17,959 bases of DNA from Euryarchaeota archaeon UBA561 (GTDB lineage: Archaea; Thermoplasmatota; Poseidoniia; Poseidoniales; Poseidoniaceae), in NCBI GenBank assembly GCA_002502295.1, contig DANX01000113.1, forward strand, positions 1 through 17,959, in the 5' to 3' direction. A model generated the notes under the pieces. That model did no database searches and had not been told where the DNA came from. It worked only from the letters and a program-made list of their open reading frames with translations. Position 1 is the first letter of the stretch, and each line of letters opens with the position of its first letter. The position numbers were made by a program, and so were the translations under genes. Positions 1 to 8,300 of the stretch are shown here, piece after piece.

Positions 1-2
1 TA

Positions 3-1064
3 GATATTCAGGCAATCATCAAAGAACAGGAGGCCATGTTCCCCGGTGACCTCCAGGTCAACTGGATGTTCTACAGCAACACCTTTGATTACACACCTTG
101 GTCCGAATACGCTGAATACTTTGGCTTTGAACCCTCTTCAGCCACCTTATCGCTTACAACTCAGCCTGGTGGCTACTTGGCAACGTCAACGTGCCTCGAC
201 TTATGGCCACTCTCAGACGACGAGCCACGAGTCTTTGATGCAGAGGTCAACGAAGACAATCAGCCCACACTGGTGTTCTGGCTCTCGGGTGCAGACTCAG
301 CAGGTTCCACGGTTCGTCTTGCCGGAGGTCCCCAAGAAGATGGTAGCGTTCTGCCTATCTTCTCCGGGCAAGCCCAACACAAGTCGGAATACACCTTCAT
401 TGAGGAAAAAGCAACCTTCGAAATTGAGGACGTCCTCTTGAGCGAAGACCCCCGTGTTGGTGAAAGCATGAAACTCCGCATCAAGGTCAAGAACACGGGC
501 TCCATGGCCGGTGTCGCCGACTTGGTCATCAAGTCCATCACCGACTCCGGAACACCCGTCGTAGAAGACACGATTTCCACGCCCGAACTTGGAATTCAAG
601 AGGTCAGCGAATGGGTCGAAGTAACCCTTGCTCCTTTTGCAACTCAAACCACCGGCATGTACTACACCATCAGTTTGAACGGCTCCAGTACGACCATCTA
701 TGACGGGTCCCAAGAACAGTGGGCCGATATGTTCAACGTGATGGTCCAGGCTGAGGATGACTCCTCCAACCTTCTGTTGATTGTGGCCATCTTGGTGATT
801 GTAATTGGTGTCCTCGGCACCGTTGTTGTTGTCCTTGCTCGTCGAGGCGGTGGCACGTCCATGCTTGACGACGAATACGAGGATGAGGATGACGAAGTTG
901 GTTATACTGAATCCAAAGTGTTGGCTGAAATCCCTTCGAACGTCGATCCAGAAATGGCCCGTGCCATGAAGGAATTCCCACAGTGGACGCAAGAGGAGAT
1001 TCAAGGCTACTTCGATCAAGGTTGGAACGTTGAATCGCTTCGAGATTGGGTCAACAATCAGTGA
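3..1064 (+). CDS. Surface/membrane protein, C-terminal part (5' end outside window)
   Basis: The reading frame is open to the left edge without a stop, so this is the 3' portion of a longer gene. The ATG at 36 is probably internal, although a GGAGG lies just before it. The visible part is a mostly beta, extracellular-looking region. It includes an Ig/CARDB-like module at about 420-750, recognisable by phrases such as KLRIKVKNTGSMAG. A single hydrophobic span (about 768-840) follows, ending at Arg-Arg, then a very acidic stretch (DDEYEDEDDE) and a conserved-looking helical tail ending QGWNVESLRDWVNNQ. The likely topology is outside domain, one C-terminal anchor and a cytoplasmic tail. The substrate or partner cannot be told. 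The stop TGA at 1062 doubles as part of the Shine-Dalgarno of the next gene, suggesting co-transcription. The membrane-anchored surface-protein call is good; the specific role is unknown. Confidence 0.75.
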   Translation, partial: DIQAIIKEQEAMFPGDLQVNWMFYSNTFDYTPWSEYAEYFGFEPSSATLSLTTQPGGYLATSTCLDLWPLSDDEPRVFDAEVNEDNQPTLVFWLSGADSAGSTVRLAGGPQEDGSVLPIFSGQAQHKSEYTFIEEKATFEIEDVLLSEDPRVGESMKLRIKVKNTGSMAGVADLVIKSITDSGTPVVEDTISTPELGIQEVSEWVEVTLAPFATQTTGMYYTISLNGSSTTIYDGSQEQWADMFNVMVQAEDDSSNLLLIVAILVIVIGVLGTVVVVLARRGGGTSMLDDEYEDEDDEVGYTESKVLAEIPSNVDPEMARAMKEFPQWTQEEIQGYFDQGWNVESLRDWVNNQ

Positions 1065-1073
1065 GGCCGAGGT

Positions 1074-1877
1074 ATGCCTCCACAGTCGTGGAACGATGCG
1101 GTCTGGGAAGACCCGGATGGTGGTACGGTGATCGTTCACGGAACCATGCCGACCGTGGTCTATCCCAACGCCATGCGACCACGTGTAACATGGCATGGAT
1201 TGGCACTCCTTGATTCGCCAGACGTGGTTGACCTATGGGAGCAAGAAGAAGTTGACGAAGCAGAATCCAATGGGATAAACCTCACCCACGCCCTTCTTTC
1301 AGGTGGGGCTTTTGGGAAATACGTTGAGGGTCTTTCGGCCCTTGAGGAGCTTCAGGGGGGGAGGTTCCCTGACCCTGAACCACGCCGTCTTCAACGAAAT
1401 GCCGACCGCCACCAGCGCCCTGTGTTCTTCATTGAGCCATTGGCTGATGACGAAGATTGGGGGGAATACCTTACCCAGGAGGCCCGTGCCGTCTCTCACT
1501 GGAAAAAATTGCTGGGGATGATTCGGGTTGGAAAGCGGTGGAAAAAAAGTGTCAAACGCCACTTGTTTGATGCTCAGCCACCACCAAAAGGGCAATCGAT
1601 CGACTATGCAACTGCGGGGGTATTAACCGCTGCGTGGTGGGAACTTTCGGAATGGTTGAGCACACCCGCGTTGGTCGAGCGTCGAGATGCGCGGTACGCC
1701 GCACGAATTCGAGGGGCTCTGGCTTCGTTGCGCAAGACCGAAGGCAAGGAGGCGACGTTGCTCTTGGTGCTCCATCGCCCCCACGCTCCAACCCTTCTTT
1801 CAGCGTTGAAAGCAAACGTCAATCCTGAGGAGATTTCATCAACGGCGACCGGTTCCACCCACATGGAGGAGGAATAG
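1074..1877 (+). CDS. Uncharacterised 267-aa protein, faint TraB-like C-terminus
   Basis: I do not recognise this family with confidence. The protein is soluble, with no signal peptide and no clear membrane span, and is rich in Trp, Arg and acidic residues. Near the C-terminus, VERRDARYAARIRGAL followed by TLLLVLHRPHAPTLL recalls the end of TraB/PrgY-like proteins: an ERD-containing helix, then a hydrophobic strand with a His. The N-terminal TraB signature is not evident, so this is only a hint. The start ATG at 1074 is supported by TGAGG (1062-1066), which overlaps the upstream stop and lies 7 bases away. The gene ends one base before the ATG of the TBP-like gene, and its last codons (GAGGAGGAA) carry that gene's Shine-Dalgarno. 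It is therefore very likely in an operon with, and translationally coupled to, its neighbours. Confidence 0.7.
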   Translation: MPPQSWNDAVWEDPDGGTVIVHGTMPTVVYPNAMRPRVTWHGLALLDSPDVVDLWEQEEVDEAESNGINLTHALLSGGAFGKYVEGLSALEELQGGRFPDPEPRRLQRNADRHQRPVFFIEPLADDEDWGEYLTQEARAVSHWKKLLGMIRVGKRWKKSVKRHLFDAQPPPKGQSIDYATAGVLTAAWWELSEWLSTPALVERRDARYAARIRGALASLRKTEGKEATLLLVLHRPHAPTLLSALKANVNPEEISSTATGSTHMEEE

Positions 1878-1878
1878 C

Positions 1879-2421
1879 ATGGCCGGTGGTTCAATGGATG
1901 TGCGCGTCGAGAACCAACTCGTTCGTTTCGTTTGTCCAACTCCACTTGACCACGACCGGGTTGTCGCCGAGGTTGGCGGTCAGCGCAACAGTGGCGTCGT
2001 CATCAAAGCCATGGAACGGCCTCGTGCGACCTTGGTGGTGGATGAAGAAGGGCGCATCGTGGTTCATGGCACCCATCGAGTTGAAGCAGCCCGTGCTGCG
2101 GCGAAAGAACTCTTGTTGCGAATGGGCATGGACGACAGCGGCCTCGTCGCTGAAATGGGGCCAGTGGTCGCCTCATTCCAATTTGATCGAGCGCTTAATC
2201 TCGAGGCCATCCCTGCGAGTTTGCCGTCGGGAAAGGCCGAATTTGATGCTCGGCTTGGCTGCACGACCCTCACCGATGATCGTCACAGCCTCACTGTCCA
2301 AATTTGGCCGAATGGCAAGTGCATCGTGGCCGATGCGCGGCACCCAAACATGGTTGCCATGGCTGCCGTGTATTGGAACGGTGTGTTCAGCGACCGTGGG
2401 TTTTTCGTTGACCGAATTTGA
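1879..2421 (+). CDS. Divergent TATA-binding-protein-like (TBP-fold) protein
   Basis: The 180 residues match the normal length of archaeal TBP and fall into two similar halves (about 8-85 and 92-165). Each half shows TBP-repeat features: a strand ending in GRIVVHGTHRVEAARAAAKELL (55-78, shown in part) in the first, and VVASFQFDRALNLEAI (96-111) then NGKCIVADARHPNMVAMAAV in the second. Canonical TBP halves read close to VVAS-DLG-LDLEAIA and SGK-V-TGAKS-EDA. The QFPGL segment and the LIF-SGK phenylalanine, which kink the TATA box, are not visible in either half, so normal TATA binding is doubtful. It may be a specialised paralogue or a regulator. The start at 1879 is supported by GAGGAGGAAT inside the preceding gene's end. 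The next gene starts after 9 bases. The fold assignment is from motif memory, not a search. Confidence 0.6.
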   Translation: MAGGSMDVRVENQLVRFVCPTPLDHDRVVAEVGGQRNSGVVIKAMERPRATLVVDEEGRIVVHGTHRVEAARAAAKELLLRMGMDDSGLVAEMGPVVASFQFDRALNLEAIPASLPSGKAEFDARLGCTTLTDDRHSLTVQIWPNGKCIVADARHPNMVAMAAVYWNGVFSDRGFFVDRI

Positions 2422-2430
2422 GGGGACGCC

Positions 2431-3297
2431 ATGGTCTATGACGGCCCAATTCTTGACAACCACTTCCACCTTAACCGTCGTGGCCTTTTTCTGGATGCTG
2501 CAAGGCAGTTCCAACGCGTGGGCGGTACCGACGTGGTGCTGGTCCACTGTCCTGACTTTTCGGCACCCCCTGAAACCCTTGAAGGCCATCGATTGGCTTA
2601 CGCAGACACGGTTGCTATGGCGCACTCGGTTCGAGAAGAGGTTGGCATTGGCGTAAGGGTGGTCTTGGGGCCGCATCCCGCAGCCTTCGCCCAACAGTTT
2701 GAACGGTGGGTGAATGACGAGGGCGAGTCAGGGAAGGAACGAGCGGTTGAGAATTACCGTCATTCCATTGAGGCCGCTCTTTCCTTTGTCCATGAGGGTG
2801 ATGCACACGCCATTGGTGAAGTGGGTCGCCCGCATTGGCCGGTGTCCGATGATGTTTGGGACCTCTCCAACGAACTGCTTGAGGAAACCATGCATTTAGC
2901 CGCTCAGGAAGGTTTGCCACTGCAGCTTCATGTCGAGGGCGAGAGCGATGATACCTACGCTGATTTGGCAACCCGGGCCCTCCGCCAAGGCATGGATTTG
3001 CGCAAATTGGTGCGGCACTATTCTCCGCCTGACGTGCGCTTCTCCAACACCCACGGTCTCACTCCGAGCGTACTGTGTGGAAAAGGGGCGTTGGAACGTT
3101 TGGTCGAAACACATGGGGAGGCCAAGAACGGGTTCTTCCTCGAGACGGACTACATGGATGACCCTCGGCGACCAGGAGCGGTTCTTGGTCCGAAAACGGT
3201 TCCAAAGCGCACCAAACAACTCCTGGACGCCGGAATTGACGAAGCGGTAATGTGGAACACACACAAAGAACTGCCCGACTTGATTTACGGCGAATAA
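2431..3297 (+). CDS. TatD-related TIM-barrel metal-dependent hydrolase (COG1099 type)
   Basis: The 288-aa cytoplasmic protein carries the amidohydrolase/TatD metal-site pattern in order: H11-x-H13 at the end of the first strand (DNHFHLN), E130 (AIGEVGRPHWP), H167 (LQLHVEG), H196 (VRHYS) and D240 (FLETDYMDDP). Length and motif order fit the archaeal TatD-like hydrolases of COG1099, which are predicted metal-dependent phosphoesterases or nucleases of unknown substrate. The GRPHWPVSDDVWDLSNELL segment is typical of that archaeal branch as I remember it. The ATG at 2431 is supported by TGAGGGG (2419-2425), which overlaps the upstream TGA and ends 5 bases before the start. It is co-oriented with and coupled to the TBP-like gene. 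The hydrolase call is firm, the substrate unknown. Confidence 0.85.
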   Translation: MVYDGPILDNHFHLNRRGLFLDAARQFQRVGGTDVVLVHCPDFSAPPETLEGHRLAYADTVAMAHSVREEVGIGVRVVLGPHPAAFAQQFERWVNDEGESGKERAVENYRHSIEAALSFVHEGDAHAIGEVGRPHWPVSDDVWDLSNELLEETMHLAAQEGLPLQLHVEGESDDTYADLATRALRQGMDLRKLVRHYSPPDVRFSNTHGLTPSVLCGKGALERLVETHGEAKNGFFLETDYMDDPRRPGAVLGPKTVPKRTKQLLDAGIDEAVMWNTHKELPDLIYGE

Positions 3298-3320
3298 ATT
3301 GGGTTTGAGAACACCCAATT
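3297..3320 (+). terminator. Inverted repeat at the hydrolase stop codon (possible terminator)
   Basis: Perfect 8-base arms AATTGGGT (3297-3304) and ACCCAATT (3313-3320) flank an 8-base loop, beginning on the last base of the TAA stop. It sits in a 74-base gap before the next surface-protein gene, so it could end or attenuate the upstream operon. No long T-run follows, which weakens a classic terminator reading. Confidence 0.35.
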
Positions 3321-3380
3321 CGCACAACATGCCCCCATCACATTGATGAAAGAGAATCACCACGTACGTCCGTGAGGGAG

Positions 3381-4466
3381 ATGCAGTTCACGCGCCTTTT
3401 GGGTTTGGCCGTCATCACGATGATGCTCTGTTGCCTGCTACCGGCGTCCACTGCACAAACACCCTCGGCCCCCGGAGTGGAGATTGATTGTCAAGAGAAA
3501 AATCCCGAGCTTGATGTGCATCCTCTCAACGATCCCGTCGTCGAGATCACCTGCACGGTGAAGAATCCCTCTTCCTTCCAGGAATCCATCAGTGTCGAAA
3601 AAGAGTGGGATGGCATCGAAATTGACATGATGCTGGAAGAGGACACCTTTGACCTCGGTCCCGACGAAGAGGAAGATTTCACTGTCTCGTTCACCGGTCA
3701 AACACGGCTCTCAGCGGAACTGTCGTATGATTTCACGCTCACGGCGACTGTCACCAACGTTGGCATGCTTGACTGGCCTGAAGCGCTGGCAACAAATGCC
3801 AGCGTGAGTGGTGATCTTAGCATCGCCACCTATGGAATGGTGGACCTGGAGATCTCCGACAAAAGCACGCGCACCATGGCTGAGGGTGACGAAGTGAGAA
3901 TTTCGTTCCAGTTCCAAAACAACGGCAACGACGAAGATAAAATCAGCGTCACTATCTCAAATTCGGCTGAACTTGAACAAGCTGGTTTCCAGTTCCCGGG
4001 GGGCACATTTGTGGCCGAGGATGTGGCTGAAGACGGCGTTTCAACCGTCCGAGAGTTGGTGATACGCGCTCCATCAGAGGTGGCTGAAGATGCCCGGTAT
4101 CAAGTCATCTTCCAGGCGGAAAGCGGAAACGACGATGACGCCCCAGTAAGTGAGATAAGCATCTCTATCCAACTTGAAGCAAGTGCCTCAGCAGGCGGCC
4201 TTGGTGGAGGCTTGGAAGAAGTTGACAAAGACACCCTCGTCATGTATGGGAGCATCGGAGCTGCCGTTTTGTTCGGGTTGATTTTCATCATCGCTCTCGC
4301 TCGCACGCTTCGCCGCCGAGCGAATTCACAACCCGTCTATGTTCCTCCCGTCGAGATGGAAGACGAAATTGAGGACGAAGACGAAGGATTGGATCTTTCT
4401 GAATTGGATGACCTTTTCTCCGAGGATGGAGACGACGAATTCGACGATGTGTTCGCTGACCTTTGA
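3381..4466 (+). CDS. Secreted, C-terminally anchored surface protein
   Basis: The product has an N-terminal signal peptide (MQFTRLLGLAVITMMLCCLL, then a likely cleavage after ASTA at about residue 25). A long acidic beta-rich ectodomain follows, with two Ig-like modules suggested by EITCTVKNPSSFQESI and VRISFQFQNNGNDEDKI, which resemble NEW3/CARDB-type domains. A Gly-rich linker (GGLGGGLEE) leads to a single membrane span at about 289-311 that ends in LARTLRRR. The cytoplasmic tail is extremely acidic (EDEIEDEDEGLDLSELDDL and similar). The architecture parallels the protein at the left edge. I prefer the ATG at 3381; a GTG at 3372 in frame would add three residues, and neither has a well-spaced Shine-Dalgarno, so a leaderless message is possible. 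The role is unknown, perhaps cell-envelope or substrate binding. Confidence 0.75.
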   Translation: MQFTRLLGLAVITMMLCCLLPASTAQTPSAPGVEIDCQEKNPELDVHPLNDPVVEITCTVKNPSSFQESISVEKEWDGIEIDMMLEEDTFDLGPDEEEDFTVSFTGQTRLSAELSYDFTLTATVTNVGMLDWPEALATNASVSGDLSIATYGMVDLEISDKSTRTMAEGDEVRISFQFQNNGNDEDKISVTISNSAELEQAGFQFPGGTFVAEDVAEDGVSTVRELVIRAPSEVAEDARYQVIFQAESGNDDDAPVSEISISIQLEASASAGGLGGGLEEVDKDTLVMYGSIGAAVLFGLIFIIALARTLRRRANSQPVYVPPVEMEDEIEDEDEGLDLSELDDLFSEDGDDEFDDVFADL

Positions 4467-4543
4467 CGGCTCGTTCCGGCTGTCCAGCTCCCCTCGTGAA
4501 CTCGGCCGATGTGACACGGTTTCCTAGGCAAGACTCAAAGGCT

Positions 4544-4563
4544 AGGTGTAGCGTACTACACCT
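4544..4563. promoter_or_regulatory. 8-bp dyad (operator or leader hairpin) upstream of fabI
   Basis: Perfect arms AGGTGTAG (4544-4551) and CTACACCT (4556-4563) flank the tetranucleotide CGTA. It lies in the only sizeable gap (4467-4581, 115 bases) before the fabI-megasynthase-PPTase genes and ends 5 bases before the fabI Shine-Dalgarno. It could bind a dimeric regulator, or fold as an RNA hairpin next to the ribosome site. A shorter pair, CCTAG (4523-4527) and CTAGG (4542-4546), precedes and partly overlaps it. No convincing TATA box is visible in this gap. Confidence 0.45.
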
Positions 4564-4568
4564 GCCCC

Positions 4569-4575
4569 AAGGAGG
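4569..4575 (+). promoter_or_regulatory. Strong Shine-Dalgarno of fabI
   Basis: AAGGAGG lies 6 bases before the ATG at 4582. It is the best match to the ribosome-binding consensus in the window and fixes the fabI start. It suggests fabI is translated from a leadered message, unlike the coupled genes after it. Confidence 0.75.
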
Positions 4576-4581
4576 AATTTC

Positions 4582-5373
4582 ATGCTTGGACTACATGGGA
4601 AAACGGCCTTTGTGTTTGGTGTTGCCAGCGAAGACTCCATCGCTTGGGCAATTTGTAAGCAATTGGCCGCTGCAGGCGTCACCTTGTATTTGGGCTATCA
4701 AAAGCGATTCATGAGCCGTGTCTTCAAACTGAAGGATGAACTTCCAGCCATTGGGGGATTTTACCCACTCGACGTTGCTTCCGATGCCACGACGCAGGAA
4801 TTTTTCACCGCCTTTTCTGCAGAACATCCTGGCAAAAAAGCCGACATTCTCGTGCACGCCATCGGGTTTGCCCCCCGTTCGTGTTTTGACCGCCCCATCC
4901 TGTTTGTTGAGGACGAAGACATCAACACGGCGATGACCATCTCCGCCAATTCTCTCCAGCGTTGTTTGAAGCACGCCCTCCCTTACCTCAATCAAGGCTC
5001 ATCCACCATCACCCTCACCTACGCTGCGTCCAATCGATTCGTCCCAAGTTACGGGATCATGTCAATGGCCAAAGCCGCCTTGGAATGTTGGACGCGTGAA
5101 TTGGCTTGCCATCTCGGCCCAGAAGGGCATCGTGTGAACGCCATCTCTTCGGGGCCCATTCGAACCATTGCTGCAAGCGGCATACCCGGATTTGACCGAA
5201 TTCTTGACCACGTTGAGGCCAACGCACCGTTGCGACGAAACGTGAGCCAGGAGGATGTTGCTGGAGCAACCCTGTGGCTCGCAAGCCCGCTCGCAGCCGG
5301 CGTCACCGGCCAGTGCATCTACGTTGATGCAGGATATTCAATCACCATGGTGCCAGAGAGCATCATGAACTGA
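4582..5373 (+). CDS. fabI: Enoyl-[acyl-carrier-protein] reductase (FabI type)
   Basis: This 263-aa short-chain dehydrogenase/reductase reduces the trans-2-enoyl-ACP double bond with NAD(P)H, the last step of each fatty-acid elongation round. The cofactor site is the FabI-type GVASEDSIAWAI (13-24) instead of the usual SDR TGxxxGIG. The FabI triad pattern Y147-x9-Y157-x6-K164 is present (LTYAASNRFVPSYGIMSMAK, 145-164), followed by VNAISSGPIRTIAASGI (185-201), close to the bacterial FabI signature, and TGQCIYVDAGYSI near the end. Length matches bacterial FabI (about 260). It stops 9 bases before the megasynthase gene, which has no enoyl-reductase domain, so it most likely acts in trans on acyl chains held by that enzyme's ACPs. 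FabI is bacterial in origin and unusual in an archaeon, so transfer is likely. Confidence 0.92.
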   Translation: MLGLHGKTAFVFGVASEDSIAWAICKQLAAAGVTLYLGYQKRFMSRVFKLKDELPAIGGFYPLDVASDATTQEFFTAFSAEHPGKKADILVHAIGFAPRSCFDRPILFVEDEDINTAMTISANSLQRCLKHALPYLNQGSSTITLTYAASNRFVPSYGIMSMAKAALECWTRELACHLGPEGHRVNAISSGPIRTIAASGIPGFDRILDHVEANAPLRRNVSQEDVAGATLWLASPLAAGVTGQCIYVDAGYSITMVPESIMN

Positions 5374-5382
5374 GGTGAGACC

Positions 5383-8300
5383 ATGACCTTGACCACGGAA
5401 GACGGCAAACCTTGCGAAGGAACCGACCAAGGTCCGTTTGAGCCGATTGCCGTCATTGGTCTTGGCGCTCTTATGCCTGACGCCGCCGACATCGAAGCTT
5501 TTTGGAAAAATGTGCTCGATGCCAAAGTCAGCATACGTCCGCTGCCCGACGGAAGGTGGCCGGGGCCAATCGATCATTTTTGGAAAGACGGTGGCCCGGG
5601 AAATCACACAGAAGGGTACACGTACGCAAAGATTGGGGCGCTTGTTTCCGACGCTGAATTTGATTGGCGTCGCTGGCGCCAGCCTCCCGGGACACTCCCC
5701 CAAATCGACCCTTGCCAGTTGTGGGCGGTCTCGGTGGCAGCCGATGCGATTGAACACGCAGGGTACGGCGGCGAGGAGAAGGACATTGACCGAACCCGTA
5801 CCGGTGTGGTCTTTGCCAATGCTCTTGGTGGCGAGAATCGCAATTTGTCCAACCTTCGGGTATGGTCCAACCATACGGTGAGCCTTGCCAAAGAACACGG
5901 CCTGCCATCCGCCAATGAAGCGGCCTTTACGGAGGCCATGCTCGAGGGCACCCCTCGCATTGATGAGGACACCATGCCCGGCGAACTGGCCAACGTCGTC
6001 TCCGGGCGCGTCGCCAATCTCCTTGACCTCCAAGGGCCCAATCATGCCATGGATGCCGCTTGCGCTTCGTCGATGGCGGCGGTGTTGGACGCATGCCGCT
6101 TGCTCCAAACTCGGCAGGTCGACGTGATGCTTGCAGGCGCCACCGACCGAACCATGGACCCCGCTACATTTGCGAAATTCTCAGCCATTGGTGCGCTTTC
6201 CCCAACCCATTCCTCTCCCTTTGATGCTCGGGCGAATGGTTTCGTGATGGGCGAAGGTGCTGGTGTGCTGGTGCTCAAACGATTGAGCGACGCCATCCGA
6301 GATGACGACGAAATATACAGCGTGATTCGCGGCATTGGTGGCTCGTCTGACGGCCGTGGAAAAGGCATTACGGCTCCCAGCCAACGGGGTCAAATTCAGG
6401 CCATTGCCCGGGCTTACAGCCAGGCAGGTTACCCGGCTTCAACGGTTGAATTGGTTGAAGCGCACGGTACGTCAACCAAGGTCGGTGACGCTACTGAATT
6501 GTCCACACTGTCCCGTTTGTGGACCGATGTTGACGGCGCTGGCAACGTTGCAGTGGGCTCAATTAAATCACAAATTGGCCATCTCAAAGCGGCCGCTGGC
6601 ATTGCGGGGATCATGAAATCGGTCATGGCATTGCACCATCGCACCATTCCTCCGAGTGCCAATTTTGAGACACCCAACCCGACCGTTGACTGGTCAAACA
6701 TCCCCTTCTTTGTTCCAACAGCGCCTCTGGAATGGCCTCGTCCGCCTCAACATCCACGCCGAGCCGGCGTGTCTGCCTTCGGTTTTGGTGGGACCAATTT
6801 CCACATCGCTCTTGAGGGCTATGAACCCGATTTCCATGCACCCCTTGCCGATGAGTGGAATCAACGCTGGACGGCATACAGCGGTCAAGGCGGGCCGTCT
6901 GCCCCGTCCATTTTCGATGCCTCCCTCACCGCAACCATGACGCACGAGGCTCTCAAGTCCGTTGAAGGGGGCGTGTTGCTCCTCTCGGCCCCATCGCTGG
7001 AGGAGTTGCACGGAGCGCTCCTCAGGGCCTCGTTCACCGGCCCGCTGTTTGACGACGACCCACGCGGAAGGCGCCTCTCTGAAGCGCTCCAACACGCCAG
7101 TGAATCTTTTGACGCGCAGGCACCGTACCGGATGGCGCTCGTTGCCACTTCATGGGCTGAATATTCCAAGCGACAAGCTTTGGCTGATAAAGCCATGATG
7201 GACGCCGAAAAATGGGGTTTTCTCCAAGCGCAAGGAGTTCTCATCACCGACCAACCCCCAATGCCACCCGAGGCCAAAACCGTTCACATGTATCCCGGCC
7301 AAGGCAGTCAATACGTCGGCATGACGGCGGATTTGGTCCAACGTTTCACGGCCCCGTCGAATGTATGGGATCAAGCCGACGAAACCATGGTTGAGGTTTT
7401 GGGCGGTGAAACCCTATCCGGTTTCGTCTTGCGCTCTGCGCTCTCCAAAGAGGAGTTGATGGAAGCAGAACATAAACTCAAGCAAACCGAATACACACAG
7501 CCTGCGATGTTGACGGCTGATTTAGCCATCGAACGCACGCTTCAAGCTTACGGGCACGTTCCTGACATGGTCGCAGGGCATTCCTTGGGGGAATACGCTG
7601 CCCTCATGTCATCGGGCATCCTCGACATGGATGGTGCCTTGCGAGCCGCTGCTGCTCGGGGCACCGAAATGGGGGCCGTTGAAATTGACGACAAAGGCCT
7701 CATGGCCAGCGTAACCGCACCGTACTCAGTCGTTGAAGAGGTGCTTGAAGCAACGGAAGGTTATGTGATTGCAGCGAATAAGAATTCGCCCAAGATGACC
7801 GTGATTGCGGGTGAAACCGCCCCGGTCAAAGCGGCGATGGCCGCCTTTGAAACGCAAGGATTCTCATGCGTGGCCTTGGCGACTTCGCATGCTTTCCATT
7901 CACGCATCGTTGCACCAGCGAATGAACCGCTGCGCCGGTTCTTGGAAGGGCTTGAAATTCGTTGGCCAAAGGTGCCGATCACGGCAAACGTCGACGGGAG
8001 TTTCTACCCTGTTGAAGGCACGGATTCGAAAAACTCAATCCTTGAGAAACTCGCTCCACAGATGGCCTCCTCGGTTGAATGGACCAAACAAATTGAGACG
8101 ATGTATGCGCATGGCGGCCGTCTCTTCGTGGAGGTCGGGCCTAAGCGCGCTCTGACGATGTTCGCCATGCAAATCCTCGAGGACAAGCCCCACGTCCCCA
8201 TCATGACGAACCACCCCAAGCAGGGTGGCATTGCAAGCTTCATGACCGCCATTGGCGCCCTTGCTCTTGCTGGCCGACCTCCTGTTTGGCCGGCTCTCGA

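Noticed and set aside
297..1196. 299-codon open frame on the minus strand
   Set aside because: It lies opposite the surface-protein gene and the start of the next gene, and its product is His/Arg-rich and low-complexity without motifs. It is a shadow frame.
1886..2656. 256-codon + strand open frame overlapping the TBP-like and hydrolase genes
   Set aside because: It is out of frame with both recognisable proteins and has a Trp/Ser/Arg-rich nonsense-like composition. No ribosome site or motif.
4582..5373. Generic short-chain dehydrogenase instead of FabI
   Set aside because: The GVASxxSIA cofactor loop, the two Tyr ten apart before Lys164 and the SGPIRTIAASGI segment are specific to FabI and not to 3-ketoacyl reductases.
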